NCBI RefSeq assembly: GCF_030296055.1
Contig: NZ_AP027370.1
Span: 1,130,501 to 1,194,500 of the forward strand
Origin: Hydrogenimonas cancrithermarum
Lineage (GTDB): Bacteria; Campylobacterota; Campylobacteria; Campylobacterales; Hydrogenimonadaceae
DNA: 64,000 bases
Direction of reading: 5' to 3'
Below, piece after piece: positions 52,506 to 61,483 of the stretch; the stretch's first letter is position 1; every line of letters starts with the position of its first letter. A program made the translations under genes and the position numbers. A model generated the notes under the pieces. The model saw only the letters and a program-made list of their open reading frames with translations, had not been told where the DNA came from and ran no database searches.

Positions 52506-53143
52506 GGGGCCGGTTTGAGTGATGGAAAATGGCGGCGAAGGGCTCGCATGAAATCGTTTCCCGGATCGCTCTTGCGTGTACGGTACCCCGCATCTTTCTC
52601 ACGCCAGAGCGGGTGCCCTTCGAAACGGCGATACTCATGGTGCCCGATCAGATACTCGATGGTCGGGTATTTTTTCATCAGATAACGCACCAGCTCGATA
52701 TTCGCCTTCAGCTGCGCCGGCGTCAGATCGCCGGGACCGTGAACGCCTCCGACATTTTCGATGCCGATACTGCAGTGGTTGAGACCAATGACATGGCGCG
52801 CCATCGTCGTCTCATCCATCAACTTGTAGACGGCCCCGTTGCGATCGACAAGGAAATGGGCCGAAACGTTGAGTGACGAAGCTCCGGCGATGTCGCCTCG
52901 GCCCCCGGACAATCTTTCGTCGACGAAACAGCGATAGGCTCCCTCCAAATCCTCCGTCGCCGTATAATGGATGACGATGATTTTAGGGATGATCCCGATC
53001 TCTCCCATTTGAATGCCGTAATGGGTTTTCATATAGGCTTTGGTGAGCGCGACGCGTTCCGGACCGAATGCGATGGGTTTGTCGACGATATCGAGCGCAA
53101 ACAGCGAGACAAGACAAAGAAGCCAAAGCAGCGGGAACCTCAA
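52502..53143 (-). CDS. Exported N-acetylmuramoyl-L-alanine amidase (Amidase_2)
   Basis: A signal peptide (about 1-17) is followed by an AmpD/PGRP-type amidase domain: IIVIHYTATEDLEGAY holds the first zinc His (H59), SAHFLVDRNGAVYKL and ARHVIGLNHCSIGIENVG follow, and GHHEYRRFEGHP with KSDPGNDF supplies the remaining ligands and catalytic residue. It would cut the amide bond between MurNAc and the stem peptide in the periplasm. It is first in the operon with the DUF819 protein and the epimerase, the expected first step of peptide recovery. Confidence 0.9.
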   Translation of the reverse strand: MRFPLLWLLCLVSLFALDIVDKPIAFGPERVALTKAYMKTHYGIQMGEIGIIPKIIVIHYTATEDLEGAYRCFVDERLSGGRGDIAGASSLNVSAHFLVDRNGAVYKLMDETTMARHVIGLNHCSIGIENVGGVHGPGDLTPAQLKANIELVRYLMKKYPTIEYLIGHHEYRRFEGHPLWREKDAGYRTRKSDPGNDFMRALRRHFPSLKPAP

Positions 53144-53147
53144 TACG

Positions 53148-54656
53148 CTACCCTCTTCTTCTGAAACTCAGCGCCTCCAGAAGATGCGCCTTTTCAATGG
53201 AATCGCTTCTCTCCAGATCGGCGATGGTGCGCGCCACCTTCTTTACGTTGGCCACGCCGCGGTGGCTCAGGCCGAAACTGTGGACCGCTTTGTGCAAAAC
53301 CGCTTCCGCTTCACCCTCGAGACGGCAGAAGCTCTCGATCTCCCGCTCCTCCAGCTTGCCGTTAAGACGCCGCTGCCCCCGCTCCATCTGCCGACAGAAG
53401 GTGTCGATCACCTTTTGGTGCATCGATGCGGAATCGACCGAAGGCCGGTCGTCCGGGCCACTCTCCTGCATCTGGACGTAGATTTCGATCCGATCGAGCA
53501 GCGGGTCGGAGAGGCGCTGTTTATAGCGTTTGATCTCGATATCGCTGCAGCGGCAGGGTTGCACGGAGCTGAGCAGATTGCCGCAGGGACAGGGATTCTG
53601 TGCCGCGACAAACATGAAACGGGTCGTATACGCCACTTTACTGTTGACGCGCGAAATGAGCACCCTGTGATCCTGCAGCGGTTCGCGAAGCGCTTCGAGA
53701 ACGGTTTTGGAGAAGTGGGGAAATTCGTCGAAAAAGAGGATGCCACCGTTTGCGAGGGCAACCTCCCCGATACGCGCCTGGCTCGATCCTCCTCCGAAGA
53801 CACTCGGTTTGCTCGCCGAGTGGTGCGGGGAACGGAACGGGCGCAGCGGCTTGAATGTGGGCTCTTCGTCTCCCAGCAGCGCATACTGGTTCGCCTGCAG
53901 AATCTCATCGAGCGACATCGGCGGTAAAATATGACACAGGCGTTTGGCGATCATACTCTTTCCGCAGCCCGGGCTCCCCTCCATCAGCATATTGTGCATC
54001 CCCGCCGCAGCGATCAGTGCAGCCCGCTTGGCCACCTCCTGTCCTTTCACGTCGTGAAAATCTTCCGGGTACTCTCGCAGAAAGTGAAACCTCTCGGGGC
54101 CGATTTCGACCGAGTCCCCCTCGATGGGTGTCGCTTTCACCTCTTTGGGGGCCTGTTCATTTTTGCAGACGGCAACCGCCTCCGAAAGCGTCTCGACACC
54201 GATATAGGTAATGCCTGGAATGAGCGAGAGTTTTTCAAGCGATTCCACAGGCACCATGGCCTTGGTGACGAGGTTTTGATTTTTAAGAGAAAGCAGGATG
54301 GGAAAAATGGAGCGGGTATCTTTGAGCCTGCCGTCGAGCCCGAGCTCGCCAAAAACATAGAGGTTGTCCAGCTCTGTCGGATCGTTTTGAAGCGCGATGA
54401 CAAGGGCGATGGCCAAGTCCATATGGCTGCCCGTTTTCTGAAGGTCGGAAGGACTCAGGTTCACGGTGATTTTGAGCGGAGGAAACGAAAAACCGTTGGT
54501 CAGAAGTGCAGCCTTGACCCTCTCTTTCGCCTCCTGTATAGAAGAACTGGCCAATCCGACGATGCCGAATGCCGGCAGCCCTTTCGTAAAGGTCGCTTCA
54601 ACGTCGACGGGCTTGGCATCGATGCCGTCAAGCGTCGCGGAAAGCAGCTGCTTCAC
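53148..54656 (-). CDS. comM: YifB/ComM-family AAA+ ATPase
   Basis: ComM is a hexameric helicase that drives branch migration in natural transformation. The N-terminal Lon-like ChlI domain leads to the Mg-chelatase-type AAA core with Walker A GSPGCGKS, Walker B GGILFFDEFPHF and ARGFRSPHH-like LRPFRSPHHSASKPSVFGGG. CPCGNLLSSVQPCRC is the zinc-like loop. The C-terminal helical domain ends with the sequence VARTIADLERSDSIEKAHL. The length is 502 aa. It starts one base after the def stop, as in H. pylori from memory. Confidence 0.93.
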   Translation of the reverse strand: MKQLLSATLDGIDAKPVDVEATFTKGLPAFGIVGLASSSIQEAKERVKAALLTNGFSFPPLKITVNLSPSDLQKTGSHMDLAIALVIALQNDPTELDNLYVFGELGLDGRLKDTRSIFPILLSLKNQNLVTKAMVPVESLEKLSLIPGITYIGVETLSEAVAVCKNEQAPKEVKATPIEGDSVEIGPERFHFLREYPEDFHDVKGQEVAKRAALIAAAGMHNMLMEGSPGCGKSMIAKRLCHILPPMSLDEILQANQYALLGDEEPTFKPLRPFRSPHHSASKPSVFGGGSSQARIGEVALANGGILFFDEFPHFSKTVLEALREPLQDHRVLISRVNSKVAYTTRFMFVAAQNPCPCGNLLSSVQPCRCSDIEIKRYKQRLSDPLLDRIEIYVQMQESGPDDRPSVDSASMHQKVIDTFCRQMERGQRRLNGKLEEREIESFCRLEGEAEAVLHKAVHSFGLSHRGVANVKKVARTIADLERSDSIEKAHLLEALSFRRRG

Positions 54657-54657
54657 G

Positions 54658-55185
54658 CTACTTCTTTTTCTCTTTCAGCTCTTTCAGCTTCTTTTTCCAC
54701 TCTTTCTCGAACTTCTTGCGCTTGAGGAAAGAGAGCTTTTCGATAAAGAGGTGCCCGTCGAGGTGGTCCATCTCGTGCTGAAAGGCGATGGCAAGCAGCC
54801 CGTCGGTTTCGATCTCCCGGCGTTCGCCATGGCGGTCGTAAAACTCCACCTTGACCCACTCGGCACGCTCGACATCGTCGTAGTACTCCGGCACGCTCAG
54901 ACACCCTTCCGTATAGGTAGTGAAACCCTTCTTCTCGAGAATCACCGGATTGATCACCTCGATCAGGTTTTCGGGGTACTGGTTTCCCTCCTCATCCGGA
55001 AGGTTGATCAAAAGGGCGCGCAGCGGCACGCCCACCTGGATGGCGGCCAAGCCGATACCGTTGCTAGCCATCATCGTTTCGTTCATATCGTCGAGCAACG
55101 TATGCAGCGTCTCGTCGAACGCCATCACCGGTTTGCTCTGCTGCTTCAGCCGTTTGTCGGGGTAGACGACTATCGGTCGTATCAT
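54658..55185 (-). CDS. def: Peptide deformylase
   Basis: Def removes the formyl group from new proteins. The three signature motifs are GIGLAAIQ (43-50), EGCLS (93-97) and HEMDH (137-141), supplying the metal ligands and catalytic Glu. A Lys-rich tail (RKKFEKEWKKKLKELKEKKK) follows, common in Campylobacterota. It lies downstream of clpP and the degenerate GGDEF gene and directly before comM. Confidence 0.97.
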   Translation of the reverse strand: MIRPIVVYPDKRLKQQSKPVMAFDETLHTLLDDMNETMMASNGIGLAAIQVGVPLRALLINLPDEEGNQYPENLIEVINPVILEKKGFTTYTEGCLSVPEYYDDVERAEWVKVEFYDRHGERREIETDGLLAIAFQHEMDHLDGHLFIEKLSFLKRKKFEKEWKKKLKELKEKKK

Positions 55186-55188
55186 TTG

Positions 55189-56193
55189 TTAAATCTCCAC
55201 ATCCTGCGGGCAGATGCCACACGATTCTTCGGTTTTTTTCGCAATGTCAAGTCCGTCGAGTGCACAGACGATCGTCTGCTCGCTCGAGCGGTCTATGTCG
55301 ATCCGCGCGATTCCGATATCGACATCGAGCATGATCTCCTGATCTCCTACAAAAAAGTTGGTATTACCGACAAGGTCTTTGAGTCTGTCGGCTGCCTGTT
55401 TGGCATTCTGTAACGATGTGTGGCGCATGAGAATCGCGAAAATTCCACCCTCGTAATGGGCAACGAGATCGCTTCTGCGTGAAGTTTTCAGCAACAGCCT
55501 CGCTACGGTACGAAGGACGAGATGCTGAACCTTCGGGCTACCCACTTCGCGTAAAACTTTGTCGCTGGCACGTACCATCATAAGCGTACTATCATGCCGG
55601 AACTCCTGGATTAGCTTCTCTTCCTGATGGATCTTTTTGAGCAGATAGTGCTTTTTATAGACCCCATACTTCTCTTCATGAATGGCATGTTCTTGAACCT
55701 CCGAAACGAGTTCGCTCGTTGCTTCGTAGGTCTCTTTCAGCTCCCCCGCCTCTTTTTTTATGATCTTCGTCATCGTGTTAAGATCTTTTTTCATCGCGTC
55801 CAGAAGCGTCGCCATTGCACTTTTGTCTGCAATCGCTTCGGCTTCGAACTGGCGCTTTTCAATCACGGTTTCGAGATGGCGAAGATTTTTATAAAGAAGG
55901 TTGATATGCTGAAGGAACTTTTTGACATTGACAAACGCATCTTTGAGATACTGCTCAAGCACGCCCTGATGGTCGTCTTCCCCGCCGTCTTCAAGCTCGA
56001 GAAGCTTCAGAATACGTTTACGAAACGCAGCGGGCTTGTCATCGAGGAGTTTGTCGAAATAGGCATCGAAGTTGGAAGGCGTGGGCGGAACGCCTTCGCG
56101 GATCATCGCTTCGAGAACCTCTTTCGCATAGGTTTCGAGTTCATTGGTCGGCTCGCCAAGGTTCCGTACGCGATATCTTCCGCCCCGCTCCAT
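55189..56193 (-). CDS. Degenerate GGDEF-domain protein with helical N-terminus
   Basis: Residues 1-205 are helical (KEVLEAMIREGVPPTPSNFD, LQHINLLYKNLRHLETVIEK, coiled coil HEEKYGVYKKHYLLKKIHQE). The C-terminal part is a GGDEF-fold domain (RHDSTLMMVRASDKVLREVG, LVAHYEGGIFAILMRHTSLQ) whose A-site is EGGIF, lacking the acidic residues needed for diguanylate synthesis. It probably binds c-di-GMP, GTP or a partner protein rather than making the messenger. The gene is inserted between clpP and def, six and three bases from them, in a series otherwise like Helicobacter tig-clpP-def-comM. The N-terminal start is uncertain. Confidence 0.8.
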   Translation of the reverse strand: MERGGRYRVRNLGEPTNELETYAKEVLEAMIREGVPPTPSNFDAYFDKLLDDKPAAFRKRILKLLELEDGGEDDHQGVLEQYLKDAFVNVKKFLQHINLLYKNLRHLETVIEKRQFEAEAIADKSAMATLLDAMKKDLNTMTKIIKKEAGELKETYEATSELVSEVQEHAIHEEKYGVYKKHYLLKKIHQEEKLIQEFRHDSTLMMVRASDKVLREVGSPKVQHLVLRTVARLLLKTSRRSDLVAHYEGGIFAILMRHTSLQNAKQAADRLKDLVGNTNFFVGDQEIMLDVDIGIARIDIDRSSEQTIVCALDGLDIAKKTEESCGICPQDVEI

Positions 56194-56199
56194 CTTCGC

Positions 56200-56787
56200 C
56201 TACTTGAAACTGCGCGTCAGTACTTCGTCGATCAGACCGTACTCTTTGGCCTCTTCGGCACTCATGAAGAAGTCGCGTTCCGTATCTTTTTCGATGGTAC
56301 GGACTGTCTTTCCGGTACGCTCGGACATGATTTTGTTGAGATACTTCTTCAGGCGCAGAATCTCCCTCGCCTGAATCTCGATGTCGGTCGCCTGCCCCTG
56401 TGCACCGCCGAGCGGCTGATGGATCATAATACGCGAACTCGGCAAGGCATAGCGCTTGCCGGGTGCGCCGCACGTAAGCAGAAACGCGCCCATCGACGCC
56501 GCCTGCCCGATGCAGATTGTAACGATGTCAGGCTTGATGTAGTTCATCGTATCGTAGACACTGAATCCGCTTGTGATCACACCGCCCGGAGAGTTGATAT
56601 AAAGGTAGATATCTTTGTCGGGATCTTCCGCTTCCAGAAAAAGCATCTGCGCCACGATCGAAGATGCGACAGCATCGTCGATCGGACCGCTCAACATTAT
56701 GATGCGGTCTTTCAGAAGCCGTGAATAGATGTCGTACGAGCGCTCTCCGCGTCCGCTCTTTTCAATGACGAATGGAACGTAACTCAT
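56200..56787 (-). CDS. clpP: ATP-dependent Clp protease proteolytic subunit
   Basis: ClpP is the serine protease chamber that works with ClpA or ClpX. The catalytic triad is S98 (GQAASMGAF), H123 (MIHQPLGG) and D172 (KDTERDFFM). The 195-aa length is standard and the N-terminal propeptide is minimal. It overlaps the trigger factor gene by four bases, so folding help and degradation are co-expressed. Confidence 0.97.
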   Translation of the reverse strand: MSYVPFVIEKSGRGERSYDIYSRLLKDRIIMLSGPIDDAVASSIVAQMLFLEAEDPDKDIYLYINSPGGVITSGFSVYDTMNYIKPDIVTICIGQAASMGAFLLTCGAPGKRYALPSSRIMIHQPLGGAQGQATDIEIQAREILRLKKYLNKIMSERTGKTVRTIEKDTERDFFMSAEEAKEYGLIDEVLTRSFK

Positions 56788-58118
56788 GCTTCTTCTTTTT
56801 CGGTAGTCTCTTCTTTGTTTTCACTTTTGTCGTTTTTGTCGTTGAGCAGTTTGGTCAACAGTCTGTCTTCGATCATCGCCATCTTGATCGCCGGCAAAAG
56901 GTTCTGTTTCTGATAGTATTCGAAAGTCTGCTGCGGATCCTGCCCCATGCTCATCGCTTCGTAGTAGATCGTCTGCATCATCTCCTGATCGTTCACTTCG
57001 ATCCCCTCTTTTTTGGCAAGAGCGTCGACGATAAAGGTCGCTTTGACACTTTTGGCCGCATCGCCGCGAAGTTCGTCGCGAAGCGCTTTGACCTTCTCCT
57101 CGTTTTCACGAAGCTCGCCCAGCTCCTCTTCGCTCATCTGTTGGACCTTGTTGCGCAGCGCCATCTCGATCTCCTGCTCGACGACGCTCTCGGGCAGGTC
57201 GAACTCGAACTGCTCGACCAGCGCCTCGACCAGTTGCGGCTTCAGCTCCTCGTTGTAGAGTTTGCTCAATTTTTCACTTCGGATCTGCTCTTTCACCTCT
57301 TTTTCGAGCTTTTCGAGCGTTCCGTTTTCATCGCCCAGCAGTTTTTTCGCCAGTTCGTCGTCGATTTCGACCGGCTTCTTGGCTTTGATCTCCTTCAGCT
57401 TGATCTTGAACTCGACCTCTTTGCCGGCAAGCTCCTTGTTGCGGTAATCTTCGGGAAAGGTGACTTTGATCGTCTTCTCTTCGCCCTTCTTCATCCCCAT
57501 CATCTGCTCTTCGAAGCCCGGAATGAACTGTCCACTACCGATACGAAGCTCGAAATCTTCGGCTTTGCCACCTTCGAACGGTTCGCCGTTCAAGAACCCT
57601 TCGAAATCAAAGACTGCCAGGTCGCCCTCCTGAAGGCCACGATCCTCTTCGACAGATTCAAAAGGCGCCTGCGCTTCGGCAAGCTCTTTGATACGCTCTT
57701 CGACCTCTTTTTTAGTCACGCGCGGCGTTTTGACTTCCGGGATGATGTCACTGATATCGCCGATCTCGATCTCGGGGCGGAGGCTCAGTTTCAGTTCCAC
57801 TTCGATGAACTCTTCGCCACGGTCGAATTTCGTCACAGCAGGCTCTCCGATGATCTTTTCGGCATCGAGTTCCAGCTCTTTGGAAGCTGTGTTGAGCACT
57901 TCGCGAAGCGCTTCGGCTTCAGCATCCTGAACCAGGCGGTCACCGAGACGTTTTTTGACGACCGATACCGGCGCTTTTCCCGGACGGAACCCGTCGATCT
58001 TCATCTGTTTCGCCGCCTGCTTGGCGATCTTCTCAACTTTCTTATCGATGTCGGTTTTGGCGATTTTCGCTTCGACACTTACATTGGCACTGTCGGTTTT
58101 TTTGGCAGTCACTTCCAT
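56784..58118 (-). CDS. tig: Trigger factor
   Basis: Trigger factor binds ribosomes at L23 and helps nascent chains fold. The N-terminal ribosome-binding signature is [17 protein letters not shown] (about residues 44-60), the FKBP-like PPIase domain begins near [16 protein letters not shown], and a long helical C-terminal chaperone domain follows. The tail ends in a charged stretch ([11 protein letters not shown]). The 444-aa length is usual. It heads the tig-clpP-GGDEF-def-comM operon. Confidence 0.96.
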   Translation of the reverse strand: MEVTAKKTDSANVSVEAKIAKTDIDKKVEKIAKQAAKQMKIDGFRPGKAPVSVVKKRLGDRLVQDAEAEALREVLNTASKELELDAEKIIGEPAVTKFDRGEEFIEVELKLSLRPEIEIGDISDIIPEVKTPRVTKKEVEERIKELAEAQAPFESVEEDRGLQEGDLAVFDFEGFLNGEPFEGGKAEDFELRIGSGQFIPGFEEQMMGMKKGEEKTIKVTFPEDYRNKELAGKEVEFKIKLKEIKAKKPVEIDDELAKKLLGDENGTLEKLEKEVKEQIRSEKLSKLYNEELKPQLVEALVEQFEFDLPESVVEQEIEMALRNKVQQMSEEELGELRENEEKVKALRDELRGDAAKSVKATFIVDALAKKEGIEVNDQEMMQTIYYEAMSMGQDPQQTFEYYQKQNLLPAIKMAMIEDRLLTKLLNDKNDKSENKEETTEKEEA

Positions 58119-58152
58119 AAATTCACATTCCTTCGAAAAAATTAATGCATTA

Positions 58153-58214
58153 TTTTACCCAAAAGTGGCTTCATAAGTCTACAATCATAAATAGAGCTGT
58201 TTTTTTACCCAAAA
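58153..58214. repeat. Direct repeat TTTTACCCAAAA in the tig/folE divergent region
   Basis: TTTTACCCAAAA occurs exactly at 58153-58164 and 58203-58214, same strand, 50 bases apart. Each copy is also a rough palindrome (TTTT-ACCC-AAAA). They flank the A/T-rich divergent promoter region and may be binding sites for a regulator of tig or folE; no such protein can be named. Confidence 0.5.
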
Positions 58215-58248
58215 ATCGATATACTTAAAGCAAAAAAGCGAGTAGCGT

Positions 58249-58833
58249 ATGTCAAGTGAAAAAGCGAAAAAATTTGAAGAAGCGGTCAAAACGATCCTGG
58301 AACTGATCGGAGAAGACCCGAGCCGCGAAGGGCTCGTCAAAACACCGCACCGTGTCTACAAAGCCTTCGACCATCTGTGCGAAGGGTATCGGATGGATCC
58401 CAAAAAAGTGCTGAACGACGCTTTGTTCGAGAGCAGCAACGACGAAATGGTTCTGGTTCGCGACATCGAGTTCTATTCCATGTGTGAACACCATATGCTT
58501 CCAATCATCGGACGGGTACATGTGGCCTACATTCCAGACGGGAAAGTGGTAGGACTCAGCAAAATCCCGCGCATGGTCAATATCTTTGCACGCCGGTTGC
58601 AGATTCAAGAACAGATGACCGAGCAGATCGCGGATGCGATTTTGGAGACGATCCAGCCCAAAGGGGTCGGCGTCGTCGTCGAAGCGCGCCATATGTGCAT
58701 GGAGATGCGCGGTGTGGAGAAGATCAACTCCACAACGGTAAGCTCGGCACTGAGGGGACTCTTCAAACGCGATGCCAAGACGCGCGAAGAGTTTATGAGC
58801 ATGGTCAACGCACCCCTTCGCCCACGCTACTGA
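58249..58833 (+). CDS. folE: GTP cyclohydrolase I
   Basis: FolE makes 7,8-dihydroneopterin triphosphate from GTP for folate and queuosine/preQ1 synthesis. Zinc-binding residues are in [13 protein letters not shown] and [10 protein letters not shown], and the family motif [19 protein letters not shown] is intact. The 194-aa length is normal. A TATACT box stands about 25 bases before the ATG. Its stop overlaps the fliI start (TGATG). Confidence 0.96.
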   Translation: MSSEKAKKFEEAVKTILELIGEDPSREGLVKTPHRVYKAFDHLCEGYRMDPKKVLNDALFESSNDEMVLVRDIEFYSMCEHHMLPIIGRVHVAYIPDGKVVGLSKIPRMVNIFARRLQIQEQMTEQIADAILETIQPKGVGVVVEARHMCMEMRGVEKINSTTVSSALRGLFKRDAKTREEFMSMVNAPLRPRY

Positions 58834-60131
58834 TGCCACTCAAATCACTTCGAAAGCGCATCAAGAGCACGGCGCTCTCCCCTGCATACGGGATGATTCA
58901 GAGTATCAACGCCAATGCCATCGTCGCGACGGGACTGAAAGTGAGTATCGGGCAGAGCGTTACGATACTCGCCGGCGACGAACGGCGCCTTGGGATGGTG
59001 ACCTCCCTGGGAGCAGAGAGTTTTACGATCACTCCGTTCGGTTTCATCGAGGGCATGAAAGTGGGCGATCGCGTCCTTTTGAACCGAAGAAGCCTCGATA
59101 TCCCGGTCGGCGAGAAGCTTCTAGGCCGCGTCGTCGACCCGTTCATGAATCCGATCGACGGAAAAGGAGCGATCCATCTCGACGATTATGAGCCGATCAT
59201 GAAGTCACCGATGGATGCGATGAAACGCGGACTCATCGACGAGCACTTCAGTGTCGGTATCAAAAGTATCGACGGGCTGCTAACCAGCGGGAAAGGACAG
59301 AAAGTCGGGATTTTCGCCGGCAGCGGGGTCGGAAAGTCGACGCTGATGGGAATGATCGTCAAAGGGAGTGAAGCGACAATCAAAGTGGTGGCGCTCATCG
59401 GGGAACGGGGAAGGGAAGTGCCCGAATTCATCGCCAAAAACTTGGGCAACGACCTGACCAACACCGTCATCGTCGTCGCGACGAGCGATGACAGCGCACT
59501 GATGCGCAAATATGGCGCCTTCAGCGCGATGAGTGTCGCGGAATACTTCAAGCGCAAAGGCCATGACGTTCTTTTCATGATGGACTCGGTTACCCGTTTC
59601 GCGATGGCGCAGCGTGAAATCGGTCTCGCGCTCGGCGAACCGCCTACCTCCAAAGGGTATCCGCCCTCATCTTTGACACTGCTGCCCCAGCTGATGGAGA
59701 GGGCTGGAAAAGAGGATGGCCAGGGTTCCATCACCGCCTTTTTTACAGTACTCGTCGAAGGAGACGACCTCAGCGATCCAATCGCCGATCAGAGCCGCAG
59801 TATTCTCGACGGCCATATTGTACTCAGCCGTGAACTGACCGACAGAGGTATCTATCCGCCGGTCGACATCCTCTCCTCAGCTTCACGGGTCATCGACGAC
59901 GTCACGACGCCGGAGCACCTTGCAGCCGCCAGAAAATTTCGGCATCTACTGGCACTGCTCAAAGAAAACGAGATGCTTGTCCGCATCGGCGCCTATCAAC
60001 GCGGCACCGATCCGCAGCTCGACGAAGCGCTGGCGAAAAAGGAACGGATGGAGGATTTTCTGCGTCAGAGTGCACAGGAGGTACTGCCTTTCGATCAAAC
60101 CGTCGAAATGCTGAAAGAAGTCGTCAGCTGA
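58833..60131 (+). CDS. fliI: Flagellum-specific ATP synthase FliI
   Basis: FliI is the export ATPase of the flagellar type III system. Walker A is GSGVGKST (163-170), followed by ALIGERGREVPEF and the Walker B region VLFMMDSVTRFAMAQREIG. GYPPSSLTLLPQLMERAG is the type III ATPase hallmark. The 432-aa length is right. The ATG is chosen at the folE stop (TGATG); the frame is open further up within folE but that part is not FliI-like. Its 3' end overlaps the convergent HIT gene by eight bases. Confidence 0.95.
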   Translation: MPLKSLRKRIKSTALSPAYGMIQSINANAIVATGLKVSIGQSVTILAGDERRLGMVTSLGAESFTITPFGFIEGMKVGDRVLLNRRSLDIPVGEKLLGRVVDPFMNPIDGKGAIHLDDYEPIMKSPMDAMKRGLIDEHFSVGIKSIDGLLTSGKGQKVGIFAGSGVGKSTLMGMIVKGSEATIKVVALIGERGREVPEFIAKNLGNDLTNTVIVVATSDDSALMRKYGAFSAMSVAEYFKRKGHDVLFMMDSVTRFAMAQREIGLALGEPPTSKGYPPSSLTLLPQLMERAGKEDGQGSITAFFTVLVEGDDLSDPIADQSRSILDGHIVLSRELTDRGIYPPVDILSSASRVIDDVTTPEHLAAARKFRHLLALLKENEMLVRIGAYQRGTDPQLDEALAKKERMEDFLRQSAQEVLPFDQTVEMLKEVVS

Positions 60132-60489
60132 GGCGTTCCCTCAGCCGTTTCTCGAAAGGTGCGAAATCGGGAAGTTCGAGTGTTCCCGCCCTTTGCTTTT
60201 TACCCCACATCGGCTCCGGGAAATAGCTGTCGTTTTCAAACCGTGCCATCACGTGAATGTGGACCCGGGGCACGTAGTTTCCAAACGAAGCCATATTGAT
60301 CTTGCTTGGATTGAAATAGTCGATCATCTCTTTTTCGACCACCTCGTAGATGTTCCACAGCTTTGCACGCAATGGCGCGGGCACGTCGGTCAGCTCTTTG
60401 TAGGGCTCTTTCGTAAAAATCTTGATCCACGGAATCTCGCTCTCTTCCCATTCAAGATAGATATCGGCATCTTCATAGATCATGATCAA
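60124..60489 (-). CDS. HIT-family protein with HxHxM triad variant
   Basis: The 121-aa protein has the small HIT fold, with MASFGNYVPRVHIHVMARFE as the active-site strand and ENDSYFPEPMWG after it, a combination found in one branch of HIT proteins. The triad reads H-I-H-V-M, so the third position is not His. In that branch an Ile or Val is usual there, and nucleotidylyl hydrolase activity rests on the middle His. Substrate unknown. It overlaps the CopD-like gene by four bases. Confidence 0.82.
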   Translation of the reverse strand: MIMIYEDADIYLEWEESEIPWIKIFTKEPYKELTDVPAPLRAKLWNIYEVVEKEMIDYFNPSKINMASFGNYVPRVHIHVMARFENDSYFPEPMWGKKQRAGTLELPDFAPFEKRLRERLS

Positions 60490-60935
60490 AGCAAATCCCT
60501 GATGCCGATGGCATACCAGACAATGACGAGATTGAGCAGAAAGATCAACATCGAACTGCCGCGCGAAACGATGTTCTGGAGTGTTGTCCGCTCGACATTA
60601 TGCGTTTTGAAGGCAATCGCCATATGGATGATCGTCAGACACGTCAAGACGCCGACGATCATCAGTTTCACACCCATCAGCCTGGCCAGGTCCGAATCGG
60701 AAGCATGGGACATTACGTCATCGATACCGAAATGAAAAAACATCGTCAGCCCCGTTGCCCAGAGCAGCACGAGCCAAAAGGTTTCGAAATAACCGTAGAT
60801 AGGGCCAAGATGGGCATATACGTTTTTCTGTGCCTGCTTGTCCCTCAGCAGGATACCGAGCGCAAAGAGCAGCAGCGAGCCGCCAACCCATGCCGTCGCA
60901 GAGAGGATATGGACATACAAAACCGCTTTAATCAA
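60486..60935 (-). CDS. CopD-like four-helix membrane protein
   Basis: The start is taken as TTG overlapping the stop of the haem-binding gene (TTGA), with AAGGCGG before it. This gives a 149-aa protein with four membrane helices that begins IKAVLYVHILSATAWVGGSL, the typical opening of CopD/HemJ-like proteins with a conserved His. A second His lies in VLTCLTIIHMAIAFKTH. Such proteins are linked to copper or haem handling. An earlier start would overlap the upstream gene by 58 bases and add no membrane segment. Confidence 0.75.
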   Translation of the reverse strand: MIKAVLYVHILSATAWVGGSLLLFALGILLRDKQAQKNVYAHLGPIYGYFETFWLVLLWATGLTMFFHFGIDDVMSHASDSDLARLMGVKLMIVGVLTCLTIIHMAIAFKTHNVERTTLQNIVSRGSSMLIFLLNLVIVWYAIGIRDLL

Positions 60936-61396
60936 TAGAGCCGCCTTTTCGGGTTGTTCATGATATCTTCTGGTTTGATACCGGTCCATTCACGTATTTT
61001 TTCCCGATCTTCGGGTGAAAGTTTTGCCTGAGGATGTGCCTGCACATACATACCCAGGGGCATCGCGAGACCGATAGCTGTGAAGATCATCTCTTTCAAC
61101 TTCTTTTTCTTCGCTTCGTCGTAGCTCTCCCACTCACTGAAGTTGAGCCACTGCCGCCCCACTCTTACATCACGTGCGATGAACCATTTCATCGGTGCGA
61201 TGTTGCTGTACCAGGGCCAGCGGGTTTTGTTGGAGTGGCAATCGTAGCACGACCGTTCGAAAATTTCCTTGACTTCGGTCGGGGCTTTGATTTCCAATGC
61301 CGGATCGCTTTTCGGATTGCTTCGTTCGACCGGAATCAGCTGAATCATGGAAAATCCGATCAAAAATATCAGTCCGAGCATTTTTCCTGCAGACAT
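60932..61396 (-). CDS. Haem-binding domain protein (Haem_bd, single CxxCH)
   Basis: A single N-terminal membrane anchor (about 7-22) is followed by a Haem_bd-type domain: the motif C50-x-x-C53-H54 in SCYDCHSNKTRWPWYSNIAP, WLNFSEWESYDEAKKKKLKE and, near the C-terminus, Met-rich MPLGMYVQAHPQAKLSPED which may give the distal ligand. It should carry haem c on the periplasmic face. Function is unknown, often near peroxide or copper genes. A TACAAT -10 (61429-61434) and GGGAG precede it, and it is followed by the CopD-like and HIT genes in one operon. Confidence 0.86.
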   Translation of the reverse strand: MSAGKMLGLIFLIGFSMIQLIPVERSNPKSDPALEIKAPTEVKEIFERSCYDCHSNKTRWPWYSNIAPMKWFIARDVRVGRQWLNFSEWESYDEAKKKKLKEMIFTAIGLAMPLGMYVQAHPQAKLSPEDREKIREWTGIKPEDIMNNPKRRLY

Positions 61397-61428
61397 TTCT
61401 CTCCCTTTTATCTCTTTTTATAGGTGCT

Positions 61429-61434
61429 ATTGTA
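61429..61434 (-). promoter_or_regulatory. -10 element of the Haem_bd-CopD-HIT operon
   Basis: TACAAT on the minus strand lies 32 bases before the Haem_bd ATG in the gap after the CopZ-N-like gene. No clear -35 is seen. Confidence 0.4.
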
Positions 61435-61483
61435 ATGAAAACCATAAAATTTTGTGAACAAAATTAAAATTTGTCTCCAACTT

